Part shown: piece by piece, positions 22,426 through 34,900 of the stretch
How positions within the stretch are numbered: position 1 is the first letter of the stretch
How the letters are laid out: every line of letters begins with the position of its first letter
From: Astropecten irregularis
Taxonomy: Eukaryota; Echinodermata; Asteroidea; Paxillosida; Astropectinidae
Length of the DNA: 64,000 bases
NCBI GenBank assembly: GCA_963971285.1
Contig: OZ020250.1
Location: 7,176,499 to 7,240,498 of the forward strand
Direction of reading: 5' to 3'
The notes under the pieces: model-generated
The model's database searches: none
What the model saw: only the letters and a program-made list of their open reading frames with translations
Told to the model about the DNA's origin: nothing
Position numbers and translations under genes: made by a program

Positions 22426-22784
22426 TTAAAGGTTATGTCATACTTTGGTTTTTATCAAAGAAATAGAGATTCAAAGGCAAACATATCAAGACCGATAGAG
22501 TAACAGTCATCTGTGAAAATTTCAGTCCCATACGGTGCCCACCTTTTGAGAAAATAGTGACAGTGATTTCTTAAAGTCTTTTCTCTTTTATTTTTGATCT
22601 TTTAAACGATCTAATAGATTTTCGATCGTTGTTCTAATAATTTTTGGATAAATACACCATTTCAGGTAAAAAAAAATGAACGTTATTTGTTTACCACACA
22701 AACATCTTCATACCCTGTCAGTTATACTTAAATTTGTGAACATTTCTGTTTTGGTTTCTTACCAAAGTATGATACTACCTTTAA
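22426..22784 (+). mobile_element. Kolobok/T2-like MITE A, complete with TTAA duplication
   Basis: A TTAA is present at both ends (22426-22429 and 22781-22784). The ends AGGTTATGTCATACTTTGG and CCAAAGTATGATACTACCT are inverted repeats. About 350 bp, no open frame. It is among the cleanest copies of the family and a good reference for the target duplication. Confidence 0.8.
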
Positions 22785-23499
22785 AGTGCAATATTGCTAA
22801 TAATGTGTCTTGATACAATTTCGTGTGCAATAAAAGATAAGATAAATCAGTAATAATGTGGTTAAGTGTTGTCCTAATGTAACTAAGGATTCATGTATGG
22901 TGCATGAACAAACACAAAGTACTAATGAAATTGACTAGTGGCCTTTATGAAATGAGGCTTGGGTTTATTTTGCTACCGCCATTTTTAGTCCCAGACCTAG
23001 CCCCAAGCTTGGTTTCCTAAAGGTCTTAAAATCCACACATCCTTCAGAGAAGCTAAGCTAGGGTCCAAAGGGTTATTTACTTCATCTGCCTTGACATGAA
23101 AAATAAGGGCAAAAGGGAGATTAATAAAGCAAAGCTCTTCGTGCTTGCTTATACAGTTTGTATTATAGTATAATATTACTCATTTGGAGTGGTACATAAT
23201 TATAGCAAGACACAAGTTCGTAAAACAGCAACAACGTTTCTTTATTTACTTTTTTTTAAATATATTTTTACAGGTATATTTATTACAATAATCATTAAAC
23301 ATTGACTTTTTTTATTAGTATTCGATGTATGAGATTTAAATGTATTATAACTATTTTCAGTATATTGTTGCACAGTGGCTTATTACAAAATCTTGCTCTT
23401 TGTTAAATAATGATAAATGGAAGTATGGTTTAGGCTCAGTGTCATAAAACTAACAGCTCTCTGTTCGTCGATAGTTTTCTCAAGTCTTTGGTTCCTCGC

Positions 23500-25350
23500 A
23501 TCTCCTGTTATAATTATTCATCACACTCCTGACTTCCTCAGGAGTGAACCGGTCAAGCACCAGGACGGTCCCCAGTACAGCCATCATTGGGACATTTGAT
23601 GTCACAGCCCTCTTCACTAATATCCCTCAAGAGGAATGTATCGCAGCCTGTGCACCAACTCTTTCCTGGAGTGGGCACACCACACCTCCCATCCGTGATC
23701 TTGAATCTCTCATGAAACTTGTACTAACTAAAAATAACTTCTCCTTCGTGGATCAAAACTATCTACACGTAGAGGTACATGTACATGGCACGGCTATGGG
23801 AACATGCATGGCCTCCTCCTTTGCATGCATTTTCATGTCAGAACTGGAAGAGCGCATGCTAGCCTCAGCACCTTTCCGTCCATGGATCTGGTGGCGTTAC
23901 ATTGATGATGTATTCTTTATCTGGACCAGTGATGAGAAAAGCTTAGGTTCTTTCATTAAACACATCAATTATTTCCACATGGGCAATCACATTTTCAGCA
24001 GAAGTCTCCCTCCATGAGGCCGACTTCCTTTATGTCACCATCCGCAAGGAAGAGGACACACTAATAACTGACCTGTTTTCTAATGCCCACATATACCCAA
24101 CATTAACTCCATGCCACCAGATGCCACCCCAAACACTGCAAGACTCGTATGACGTATAGTCACGCCCTTAAACTCGGACGAATCTGTTGTAATGATTCTG
24201 ATTTTTCCGAACACACCCCGGAACTGAAAAAGCACTTATATGAAGTTGAAAGATGCCACAGTTTTCGCAGGTTGCGAAGTGCCATTGAAAGCACTTGCAC
24301 TCTCCCCAAATTAGAAAGCCCCCATCAATGATGCGTGTACTAATAACAAAGTTGCTCTAGTGACTAGTTTCCATCCCTCTCATCCCGTTACGCAGAATTG
24401 CTAATAAATGAAAGCCATCACATTCTTCACACCTCGGACCGTCTTCTCAGTGCCACCAAGAAAAGCCCATATTGATTTGCAGACGTCCCCGCTAACTCCC
24501 CGACCTGATTGTCAGGGCTGAGGTCCCACTCACTAATAATGTATCTCCCCCATCCAGAACGGGACGTTCAAATGTAATTTAAAATGCGTAGTGTTCCAGC
24601 ACCATATTCATGAGTCTGATTCTTTCACTGGCAATGTCTCCACCCATAGGACCAGAGAGAATATTACATGCCTAATGGTCATTACTCATCTCTTGCAGGG
24701 TATGCAACATCCAGTATGTGGGGGAAACTCAGAGCACATTTAAGGAACGATTCTATGGTCACAGGTCCACAGTCAAAACTGAGAAACTTGACATCCCAGT
24801 CGGTCTCCACTTCAATCTCCCTAACCACACATTCTTTAATTTTATCTTGCAGGGCATTGAATCACTTGGCCACCGCAGGGACTGCTGAGCAGAGAGAAAG
24901 TTTTGATAACAATAATTTATTACGAACTATTCAGCAACACGGACTAAACCTACTTGAAGGAAATGACTAATATTCTTGTTTGGTTGTCTCCTTTTCTTTT
25001 ATACAGGTACTCTCTAATTCCACATGCTTTTCGTACTCCACTTTTCCATCTTGATCTCGAATCCTCTAATTATCTCCTTTGTTAATCCCTATTCCCACAG
25101 CCCCATTCCCCCTCCTCTTTTCAATCTAGAACCTTTGATCTTGCCTATCTGACCATTTTTGTCCGACCAATCTCACATAACCCAATCCTCCAGCACGCCC
25201 TTCTTTTGTCCTGGCCTCTCATCCATTCATATGTGTATTTCTTTCACTTGAATGTGCTTGTCCTTCATCTTTGAGAAAGATCCTGCTCGGATCGAAACAC
25301 GCCAGGCCCTCTCAACTTCAAGCATTTATTTCAGGTCATTTTGTCAGATG
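23500..25350 (+). mobile_element. Penelope-like retroelement, decayed
   Basis: An open frame near 23544-24017 encodes reverse transcriptase motifs FDVTALFTNIPQEE, GTAMGTCMASSFAC and WWRYIDDVFFIW, the YxDD active site. Downstream the frame is broken, but remnants of a GIY-YIG-type region remain (QHPVCGG near 24705, then ERFYGHRS and LHFNLPNH in shifted frames). A stem-loop GATCCTGCTCGGATCGAAAC at 25279-25298 is a typical terminal motif of Penelope-like elements. Stops make it non-functional. Confidence 0.8.
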
Positions 25351-25449
25351 AGCAGTTTGTAGCAGATTTATTACTTGTATTGAACTTTTGAGTTATTGCT
25401 ACTCATGTATACTCTATTTGTATTGTATTCATTTTTTAATTATTATTGA

Positions 25450-26900
25450 TAATCAACTTTTATTGCATACCAAATGATGTAAATATAATCTCATTATTTT
25501 TTGCTCTTTTATTGGATTGCACTGTATATGGTTATTCAATGTATAGTAGTTAGGCGAGCTGTATATGTATACGTGAAAAAGGGGTAACATGTTCGAAAAA
25601 TTGGTCAGGTGAAGGGTTGCAACATGCTTCCCACGAAAGACAAGAAGTTCGTGAATGCCCGACAAGGTTGATATCTCAGAGTGTCCAAAATATTTCAGCT
25701 TAGTACACTGGCACAGCTCACTACAGTTCACTATATTGACATATGTAACTTCATTTGTAATGCAGCATCACCCTAGGTGTATGGTCAGATTCTCATTATC
25801 AATTTCGAATTGCTAACAAAATATTGTAATCTATAATGACATAACGTTGCGTAACGTTTGGATTACTATACATTGACATACGTCAAGCTACACACCAGGG
25901 CGTTACGCTGTCTTGTGTCATGTTACACGATATGTTGACATCGCGTTACATTACAATGCATTCATAACACAAGATGACTATTTTGATTTCATTTTGAAAT
26001 GATTTACTCAGATTTTTGCCTTAGAGTTTGTCTTAATGAAATGGAAAGCAATAAAAGATCAGTACCCTATTTCACTGTGTTGCGTGAAATTTCTGTCTGG
26101 TTTTAGGTAAAGGAAGATGAAATGCTCGCTTTTGTTGATGTTGTTGCTGCAGCTGCTGTTGCTGTTTATGGTGTTGAACATCGTACATCAACCCGCCGTG
26201 TAAGCTGTGTGTTTAGAAAAATACAACATCATGGGCGGATTGCATTAAACGTCTTTAATGGTGTGCTTAAGGATGCAGTCTGACGCTGACTTTCTCTCTT
26301 AGCGGGTCTTGGGTAAGACAACGAAATCAGCCCACTCTAATAAGCCAGTCTTTGTCAACCCCTTGTGGAGTAAAATAATGATTCACCAATGGTGACAAAT
26401 TTCCACGGTCACCAGTGCATAACGTGAACAGTATGAACAGTGTGCGCGCACATCATCACACGTGTTGCTAAACGGCTTTAATCTCAATAGAAATCCGAAA
26501 ATGAAAATTGAAACTCAACTATGGTTGGTATAGTTCATTATCATCATATTAAACAAATGATTCAGTATGTCCCCAATAAACCGCTCTATTGGCCCCCAAA
26601 GAATATTGCTTTTAAATCTTCAACAATTGATATTATTGCAAAACAACATGGACAACAAGAATGTTCATAATCTTGGAAGCAAGTAAAGGAAATTCCAAAC
26701 GAAGAAAGTTTTAAGCAGGTACCCATATAAGACCAGCTAGGCGGTAAAACTGCTCCATTGAAATGGACTAACTTATAGACCAACTAGCTCTAAGCCCTTT
26801 AAGACCGGCTAAAACACAAAGACAGCTTTAAGACCGCTGATTTCAATCCACCCCATTAATTTATTGTGTACTTTCTCGCAGGTCTATATTTTAAATAAAA
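25450..26900. other. Intergenic, no supported gene
   Basis: A 92-codon minus-strand open frame at 25453-25731 has no recognised domain. A GTT/GCTGCTGTTGCTG stretch lies near 26130-26170. I see no splice-supported exon. Confidence 0.5.
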
Positions 26901-27304
26901 TCTAATTCACCAAAGTTGCAAAGTCAACACGACTCTGAGACAAGCAGCAGGACCCCTCTCTGCTTCTGTGATGAACGCTATGCGGGGACAATGTACGACC
27001 TTGGAATGCTAAAATATATTTCTAAATTAAGTGCCAAAATATTTCTGTTATAGTAGCAAATTGGAACAAAGAGCCACTCGAGGGTCACAGGTCAGACTTA
27101 GCAGCCGGCCACAGCTTCAGTTCGGCCCTGGTAGCCGCCAGGTGGACCATGGCAGACACGCTGGAGATGGCAAAGATGAAATGGACTCGTCTAGAAGTCA
27201 AGTTGCACTTGCTGTTAACTTGTCTACAGTCAAGTTGTCCCGCGGCAGTCGACTTTCCAGAACTGTTATATGTAGAATTGCATAGTACTTGATATGTATA
27301 CAGC

Positions 27305-27545
27305 AATTGGCACTGTGCAAAAACTTTGGTTTCCGCATGCGGAAACGGGCTTCGATATTGACCGGAAACCGGCCCGTTTCCGCACCGTGTCCTGTCTGTT
27401 TCCGATTGCCGTTTCTGTGGCCGTTTCCGGTCGACGTGTTTGCACCCCTCGCTTCCGTAAATTTACCTTCTTACGGAAACTGCCTTAGAAACTACCGCCG
27501 GGCTTACTGCGTTTCCGAAGGCTTGAAAACGCCCTGGAAAGCCGA
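27305..27545. repeat. GTTTCCG-rich dispersed repeat
   Basis: Dense TTTCCG/CGGAAAC motifs, including GTCGACGTGTTTGCACCC. The inverse of that string, GGGTGCAAACACGTCG, occurs at about 36720, so the two patches are opposite-orientation copies of one repeat. The overlapping 88-codon open frame is arginine/proline rich and looks like a by-product of the repeat. Confidence 0.55.
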
Positions 27546-28014
27546 TTATTTATAATGCTCAGGAATACTTTGTTATTGTAATTGTATTAATGGGAAACAA
27601 TCTTTGAAATGTTGATAGGGTGGCTAACCGAGAGTTGTTATTTTTCTTTTAATCCAATGTTGGGTTCGTTGCTCTGTTGCTAATGCCTTAAATAATGGAA
27701 TGTTTCATTTTCTTTGACAACGACACAAGTTTAAAATAATACTATATAGACAATCTTTTATTGTTTCATTGTTTTTATTTTTCATGGAAACTTATTCATT
27801 AATCTTTAAAATCGCACTTAGCTAGGGCAATTTACATGAACATCTGTTTGCAGACATTACTAACTGAAGCCTGTCATTATTTCATGAAAACAAATATTGT
27901 AATAAATCGCTGTGAATCTGCTCAATGTAAACATTGACATGTCATGGAAATTCCACGTGTTGAACCATGGCTGTATTGTGCAGCTAAAGGCAATTTCTTA
28001 ATTAATCTGTACAA

Positions 28015-28165
28015 TCATCAAATAACCACAATGAAAATTATCACTGAATTTAAGTCATTGAAAAGTGGAGCAAGTCAGATTTGACAAGAGCTGGATTCAT
28101 ATTAAAATTAATTATATCCAGCCCTAATCATCGTTGTTCGTTTGACAGTCAGAAGCCATGTCTTT
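28015..28165 (-). repeat. SINE-flank related fragment
   Basis: ATCATCAAATAACCACAA, TTTAAGTCATTGAAAAGTG and GTTCGTTTGACAGTCAGAAGCCATG match the outer flanks of the minus-strand SINE at 5690-5875, but the tRNA-like core is scrambled. This suggests a longer composite element. Confidence 0.5.
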
Positions 28166-28396
28166 GTAAGTCATGCAACATTTCACAATTTCCTTGAACG
28201 GCCGTCTGTTGCATAAACGGGAGAGGCTCTAGAAACTTTTAAACTCAAGGTTAAACTGTTTCAAATACTATTCATAAACTACCGTTTTGCAAGGTCCATC
28301 AACAAATAATCCTACCTTTTTATATTTTAAAATCATAAAACTCATTATTACAATTAATATTAGTCACTCCAGATGGTTGGCTGACCCATCAACCAG

Positions 28397-28739
28397 TAAG
28401 GCCTAAAAAAAATTGTTGTGTTGCCCTCAAGACAAGTGGAAAAATTAAAAATTTGGGTCGGCCGGTCGATTTCTGTTTTTTTTTTAGATTTGTTTTTTGG
28501 CAGACTTTGAAACATTTAAGAATAAATACAAGATGTATGGTCACCAGGGCTTATAAATCAACGGTTTTGTGTCGTTTTGAGGAGACACGCTTTTTTACTG
28601 CTAAATCTTACATTTTCTGTCAAAAATGGTGAGTTTTTATACTTCAGGACTCAGAGAAAAAAAAAAAAATCCCGACCCAAAGTTTTGGCATTTTACGGTC
28701 GGTCGCTGAGGGCAACACAACATTTTTTTTAGGCCTAAT
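28397..28739. mobile_element. Foldback MITE with TAGGCCTAAAAAAAAT ends
   Basis: The left end GGCCTAAAAAAAATTGTTG plus TGTTGCCCTCA and the right end TGAGGGCAACACAACATT plus TTTTTTAGGCCTAA are inverted repeats of about 33 bp. A second inner pair, TTTGGGTCGG against CCGACCCAAA, extends the hairpin. No open frame. Confidence 0.85.
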
Positions 28740-28882
28740 TCCTGTACCTAATGTTTTTGCATTTTATTCGTGAAATAACCACAAGGGAAACTGACTGACT
28801 TTTTGCATTTTGTTATTTTGTCATATCAAAAGTGGACAGTGACATTTAATTCAAACCTCGCAGTATTGTGTATTTACAGTAA

Positions 28883-29115
28883 TTACGTTGTAAACATCTG
28901 ACCACAGAGGCGTATACAACAAGCTGTACACGTAAATAAAAAATCAAGTGGTCTGCTCTGTTTGGCACTTTCCGTTGAGCCACTATCCAGCTGGTTTAAC
29001 TGCCACCGGTAACTCCTCCACCAACGAGCCATAGAGAAACCGCTCAGTCCGCGCAACTCAAGTCTTCTCTTTTGTAATTTCTCCGCCATTTGATGATTCA
29101 AGCTCACAGCATCTG
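28883..29115 (-). CDS. Possible minus-strand exon, unknown
   Basis: On the minus strand a TTTTTCAG acceptor at about 29114 precedes an open frame with an ATGGCGGAGAAA start context at about 29089 (MAEKLQKRRLELRGLSGF). The frame runs to 28883. No domain is recognised and no confirmed partner exon exists. A possible 5' exon with a GGTGAGTATT donor lies upstream at about 30650. It could be chance. Confidence 0.25.
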
Positions 29116-30837
29116 AAAAATGACAACAGAGTATAGGGCCTATGCATTAATAATAGGTCAGTTATTGCTGGGTTTTGCTCATTTTGTTTGAACTCCTTTG
29201 GTCAAGGAAAAGTGAAGCTAGATTCAGAACTCAGACCACCCATGGTCATCAAATCCATACACATTGAAAACCATGTAGGGCTATGTCATCATATGCCATA
29301 TGCCATGATGCCATGGAATGAATGAACACTGTAAAGTACGGCATGTCAATCGACCATAGGTGTCGATTTCTTTACAAGGGAGCCAGAAGAAAACTTGTAT
29401 GGTATACATGCATTAGGTCCAAGATCCCTGCAATGGTCAAGCTGGGTCCTATTAGTTACCACATGTCAAGGACAGTGGTTACATTGCCCCTGCCATGCCA
29501 TGCATGTCTTATGTGCCCTCTGGGGAAAAGGTTGCATGGGATTGTTTCAGCGTACAATACATGTAGGCATAGTTGCCTGTGTGTTGCTGTTTACTGCTAG
29601 ACCATTAGTAAGGGATAGGAAAGACGAATATAAAATGTAGTCACCAACATTTAGATTTTTACATAGGGCCTAACTCCTTTTTACATTAGTTTTTAAACAA
29701 TGTATAGGGCCTTCAGTCATTGCCAACCTTGGGGCTAATGAACCTTCGTTCGACCTACATTTTAGTATAAATATTTAAACAAAAATGTGCTCAAAATAAA
29801 ACTTACAAAGGCAAGATGAAGCACATTTTGCAATCAGATGTCCCATGGCAGAGGCTCATTTATGAAAGACAGTCTGTAGCCATCCTTTACTGCAGTCCAC
29901 TTGACGAAGGTCATCGAAGCTCTCTCTCACGCCTCTAGTACAAACCTTTACCATAGGAGTAAAGTACAAGAAAACCATGCATCAGGTATATTTTCTCATA
30001 ATGTATTATACATTGCAAACTGAATATATGCGTTGGAATTTAGATGTATTTTCCCAAAACTGAAAGTACACACTGCACAACATGACATGAAATCTTTTTT
30101 TCTTAATCGATATAGCCCATGATCCCAAACTTTAACAACCCGAAACCATGAGTCAGGGAAAAACAAATTCGCCGGACCTAAACAATTGTGGAACCGTATT
30201 TCAGTCAACATCATTATTTATTTTAAATCTTTGGACATTTAAAAAAAGTATAAGAGTAAAAGATACATTGGCAGGTGCTGCCCAGGGAAGACAGAAGTTA
30301 AAAAAAAAACCTGTCATAAAAAGATGTGCCTTCTAATCAAAACTAATTTTGATTTTATTTTCAGTTGAAAACATGTATAAAACTGTATACATCGAAATCT
30401 AGGCGTAACGTGCAAATAAGTCACCATAACTTTGCCAATTGTAGACTGGAAAACTAGTACAAGTGGTAGTACCACGTACAGTGTAGGTTTCAGTATTTTT
30501 ATTCCTCCATGAGTTGGCCTGCGTGTGATAACTGTCATTACTAGACCCATGGATGAAGGAAAGACGACCAGATGAATCTATGATGAATATAAATACAAGA
30601 AACTTAAAAGAAAGCGTGGATATACACAAAAACACGAAAATACTCACCGTGTTTTCACCGAATCATGAAGAATTCCTGAGCCAACTGCACCGACACGACA
30701 AACGTTCCACTTGCTACCCGCACAAATAAAATCTAACGGTCGTTCGTTTATAATGCTGTGTTTTCATTGGCTAGTGGGCTACAGTGTATACTCAGGTAAT
30801 AGGGTCAAGGCTTCCTGGCTATAAGTTACTGTAAATA

Positions 30838-30965
30838 CAGTAACATGGACGATACAGTAACAGTCATCTGTGAACATTTGAGTCCCATACGATGCCCATT
30901 TTATGAGAAAACAGTGAAAAACGGCCACAGTATTTCTTACGTCTTTTCTTTAAGATCAAAGAAAG
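30838..30965 (+). mobile_element. Kolobok/T2-like MITE A, left-half fragment
   Basis: ACAGTAACAGTCATCTGTGA, GAGTCCCATACGATGCCCA and GAGAAAACAGTGAAAAACGG match subfamily A. Both ends are missing. Confidence 0.6.
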
Positions 30966-31215
30966 TTTGGAAGAAAGTTTGGCTTGGTATGCGTAGTCAT
31001 TTTGAGGACAGCCGAAGATTAAGAAATAAGAGTGCTCCGTGAAAATTGAAGGGCAAACATTGAACTCCTGCATGTACTTCACATGATCGCCTATTTGTAA
31101 TGTATATTAAAAAACAAGGTTTGACTTGACTTGATTTGTATTAAACTGACAAGTTGGGACTGGAAAATAAAGTTTGGCATCACCCCCCCCAAAACAAAAA
31201 AAACCTATCGCGCCT

Positions 31216-31599
31216 TTAAAGGGATTGCATACGTTTGCTAATTTGAGCCTATTGTTTGTTTCAAACCAATATAATTGTATATATATACCATAAAACTAAC
31301 CTGTGAAAGTTTCAATTCAAAAGGTGGTAGCGTTTGTGAGATTTTGGCGACAAACTAGAGCGGTTATTTCACGCCAGATAACAGTTAGTCAATAGCTGAG
31401 AAGCGTTACGGCCATAACGCTTCTCAGATTCATAATTTTTGGAGATAAAAAGTGACATATTTTTCCATAACCGCGGTACTTCGAATTGAACGTTTCTCAA
31501 TATGCATTATACTATCCAAAGCAGCTGTACTTCTCACCAAGTAAGTTTTTATTGCCATAAATTTTCAGAGTCATTACCAAACGTATGCAATGCCTTTAA
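31216..31599. mobile_element. Second Kolobok/T2-like MITE family
   Basis: TTAA flanks both ends. The inverted ends AGGGATTGCATACGTTTG and CAAACGTATGCAATGCCT differ at a single position. The interior is unlike subfamily A/B and contains a 13-bp-arm hairpin (CTGAGAAGCGTTA) at 31396-31427. Confidence 0.8.
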
Positions 31600-31629
31600 C
31601 TATATACATGTTCTGAGTGCATTAAGTAA

Positions 31630-31955
31630 ATAGGTAATATATCATACTTTGGGTTTTGTCAGAGAAATACAGATTCATCTTGGGCAAAAATATCGAGGAA
31701 GATACAGTAATTAACAGTCATCTGTGAAAAATGGTAGTCCCATTATACTGTGCCCACTTTTTGAGAAAACAGTGTTAACGGCCACATTATTTCTACGTCT
31801 TCTCTTTTATTTTTGACCTTTAAAAGATCAAAACTATTTTGGTCACTGGTTTTACTCTTTTCTGGATGAATACAGCATTTCATGCAGAAATATTTTAATG
31901 GTATGTTTCTACCATCACCATCTTTATACACTAAGATCTGTGAAGATTTTTGTTG
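31630..31955 (+). mobile_element. Kolobok/T2-like MITE A, eroded ends
   Basis: GGTAATATATCATACTTTGG at the left, CAGATTCATCTTGGGCAAAA, GAGAAAACAGTG, TTTTGACCTTTAAAAGATC and GGTATGTTTCTACCATCACC in family order. The right end is lost after ATCTGTGAAG. Confidence 0.65.
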
Positions 31956-34900
31956 TGAAAGCGCAACTTGTAATAATTCCTAAACTTGACGTGTCCTTCC
32001 ACTAATGTTGTAGGTTTATAATTCGCATGATGCACCCTTCATTATTTTCCCTGCAATGGAGTAAGATTACTTTAACAATCAAATGATGGCAAATGCCCTT
32101 TTTGTGAGCAATTACAAGTATATCCGAGGATGAAATAACTGGGAGTTAAGATTTGTAAGCTACCAAATCTCTTGCAGACTGACACAAGTTTAATTAAAAG
32201 CGCCCTCTATTCGTTTATATTTGCATAATAAACGTTTAGTCATTATTTTAAATCGAATAAAATATGATTTAAATACTTAACATGTCCGAAAATAAAATAA
32301 CTCTTCATTTTTTAATATAATAAATACTGGACAACAATATTTTAAGCAATTCGAACATTTTTATCAAAGTTAAATTTTTCATGAATTTCTCATTTTTCCC
32401 CAACGAAAATGCGTACGAGTACAAAGTACTCAACCCTAAAATTTTTCCATCGTTGGGGCAAAATTTAGAAATGCAAAATTGTGTGATTTTATATCAAAAA
32501 TGAACTCATTTGAAATGTAAACATGTTTAAATCCAATATTTCGATATCCTTGCTCAGTAATTTTGTTAAATAAGTGTTGCAGGAAGCCATCCGAAGAAGT
32601 ATTTTTGAAGTATTGATGTTTCTCTCCATTCTTGTCACGAGCCTTCCGATTATCGTCTTGACTTTCCAAAAGAATTCGCCCACTGTACTTATAATAATAA
32701 TTGTAAGAAATACAACAATTATTTCCGCTTGTTTTTCTTCAGATGGACCCTTGGGTTTTCAGTCTCAGAAAAAGGGGCCGCCAGGAGTGGCCAGGCTATA
32801 GTTTGCCAAATCATCGATTGAATTAAAGTACATTTAAAATCAGCTTTAATTTAATTTTAATGTTTTATTATAGTTCACGCAGACATGACAGAATACTGAA
32901 ATTGTTGGCTAATTATTGTCATGATAGTGTAACCTGGAAAATGACACACCTTAACAAACTCGAGGATCTAAAGGACGGGACGCGAACTGTTTATTAAAAA
33001 TAGCCGTTTGGAACGACTGACAAAAAAAGAAACACAAATCTAAACCAGCCAAAAACAAAATGTTTGCGCATGACATGTATTCTTGATAATTTTCTATATA
33101 ACCATACAGAAAATTTGATATCATGACTAATATCCGACAGTGGGCCTATTTGATATTTACTTTCCAAAAATCAAGACTTTGTTATATTCAATGGTTGCTT
33201 TTTAATATATAAAAAAATTAAAAAATAATATAGGCATAGGCCTATTCAAAATGCGTGTTTGTATGGGCCGCCAATGCAGCAGTATCACCCTTCCCTCTCG
33301 CTCGCACTTTCATCAATTCCATTTCTTTCTTTTAAAATATTATTTTACTTCAGGTTAAAGTTCATTTTCTCTCCAAATATACAATTTCTTTTAGATGCAT
33401 GAGAGGCAAATAAAATACACATATGATGCAACGGTTTACAAATTTAGAAATATTTATTTTGGATCCGTACTACCCAACACTCGACCGACGGAATATAAAG
33501 TACACCATAATGAGGATTATAGAATTGATAATGATGCGTATTAAAGTCACATCAAGGTAATGATACCCGTTAACTAATTAGTCAACGAATTGCACATTAA
33601 AAGGTGATACTCTGTGTATACAAAACATTTTAAACAACTGTTATAACTTGTGAGGAAATATAGAACTCGAAATAGAATTTCACATTTACGTTGATATTGA
33701 ACTGAGCAGAAAGGTTAGTATTCCACGACAATAGTAAATGACAAGTTAATAGGCCCTAATAATTTTACTCATTTGTAGGCTATTGCGCATAAGTTCAAAT
33801 GTAAAGGCGTTCAAATAAACAAATTATAGAAATATCATGTGAAAAAAAAATGACTAGACTTACATTTACACGCACTAACAGTTAATAAAAACTAAAAACA
33901 ACACACCAACATGCTATATTAAAACATCCATAGCTCCCAGACCTCAACTTAACACAGGTAAGAAAAACAACTATACATCAAGCCGCCAAAACATTAGCAA
34001 GCCGCCATCATTACATGTATATCTTAAGGCATGTGTAGGAGAGGGAGTTTAAACATATATTTTTGATTTGATTTTAACCATTACAATTTTGTATGTACAA
34101 AGAAAAGATTTAAGACTTAGTTTCAAAGAATCAAGCCTTTTGATTCACTTGTGTTAAAGTTATTGAAGATTTTTGTGACCATGCACTCAGTTGACTTTTT
34201 TGACTGGGCAGTTTTACCAGAGGTCATAAAGTTATATTTTGTTGTTGCTGTAAAGTGCTTTGGCCATGAGGACTACTTTTAAGGACTTACTTTTATTTGC
34301 TCTGTTTCTAGATTATTTCTGTAATTAACTGAGGCCTATTCCATCCAAGGCATGACCAAGTAATCAACAACATTTTGAAATAATTCCCCTACACCAAATG
34401 TGCAAAACTGCCAAGGACATAATGTCAGGGTATATATGAACAGTACAGATGTTGAACAGCCTTTTGGTGAGCAGTTAAACCAGGCTCGATTCCTCCATAA
34501 ATGGTACGGATGGAATCACAAAACGTGTTAACCCTTCAACACAGAGTCATGAGGAAATGGCATGGAGAAATAAGTACTATGAGGCTTCCAGTTGCTGGAA
34601 CCGAAATCAGATAAGGTTTTGAAATCCTTTGAACTTTCTCATATCACTCTTATACTGAAATAGAACTCTTTCATTTTTGGTCATTACCAACCCAATCCAA
34701 TCTTTAAAATGCTGTTGGAATTTCTGATATCAACGCTAAATTTTCCATTTTTGTTATTTTATACGACAGTAATGTTGAATTGTCAAAGCACGATCGCCTA
34801 TTGTGCATCTAGGCCTATATATTTTAATTGTTTACCGGTATATAACTTCGTGCCGTGAACAACAAAATTAATTATCAATACAAGTAATAAACTGCAGCAA

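Noticed and set aside
25453..25731. Leucine-rich minus-strand open frame as part of a receptor
   Set aside because: No regular leucine-rich repeat spacing and no neighbouring exon.
27289..27555. 88-codon open frame
   Set aside because: It coincides with the GTTTCCG-rich repeat and has no splice or domain support.
32743..32801. Possible terminal exon with a good acceptor and a GPLG..GPPG-like translation
   Set aside because: Only 59 bases, no partner exon, and the collagen-like reading is too short to support; likely chance.
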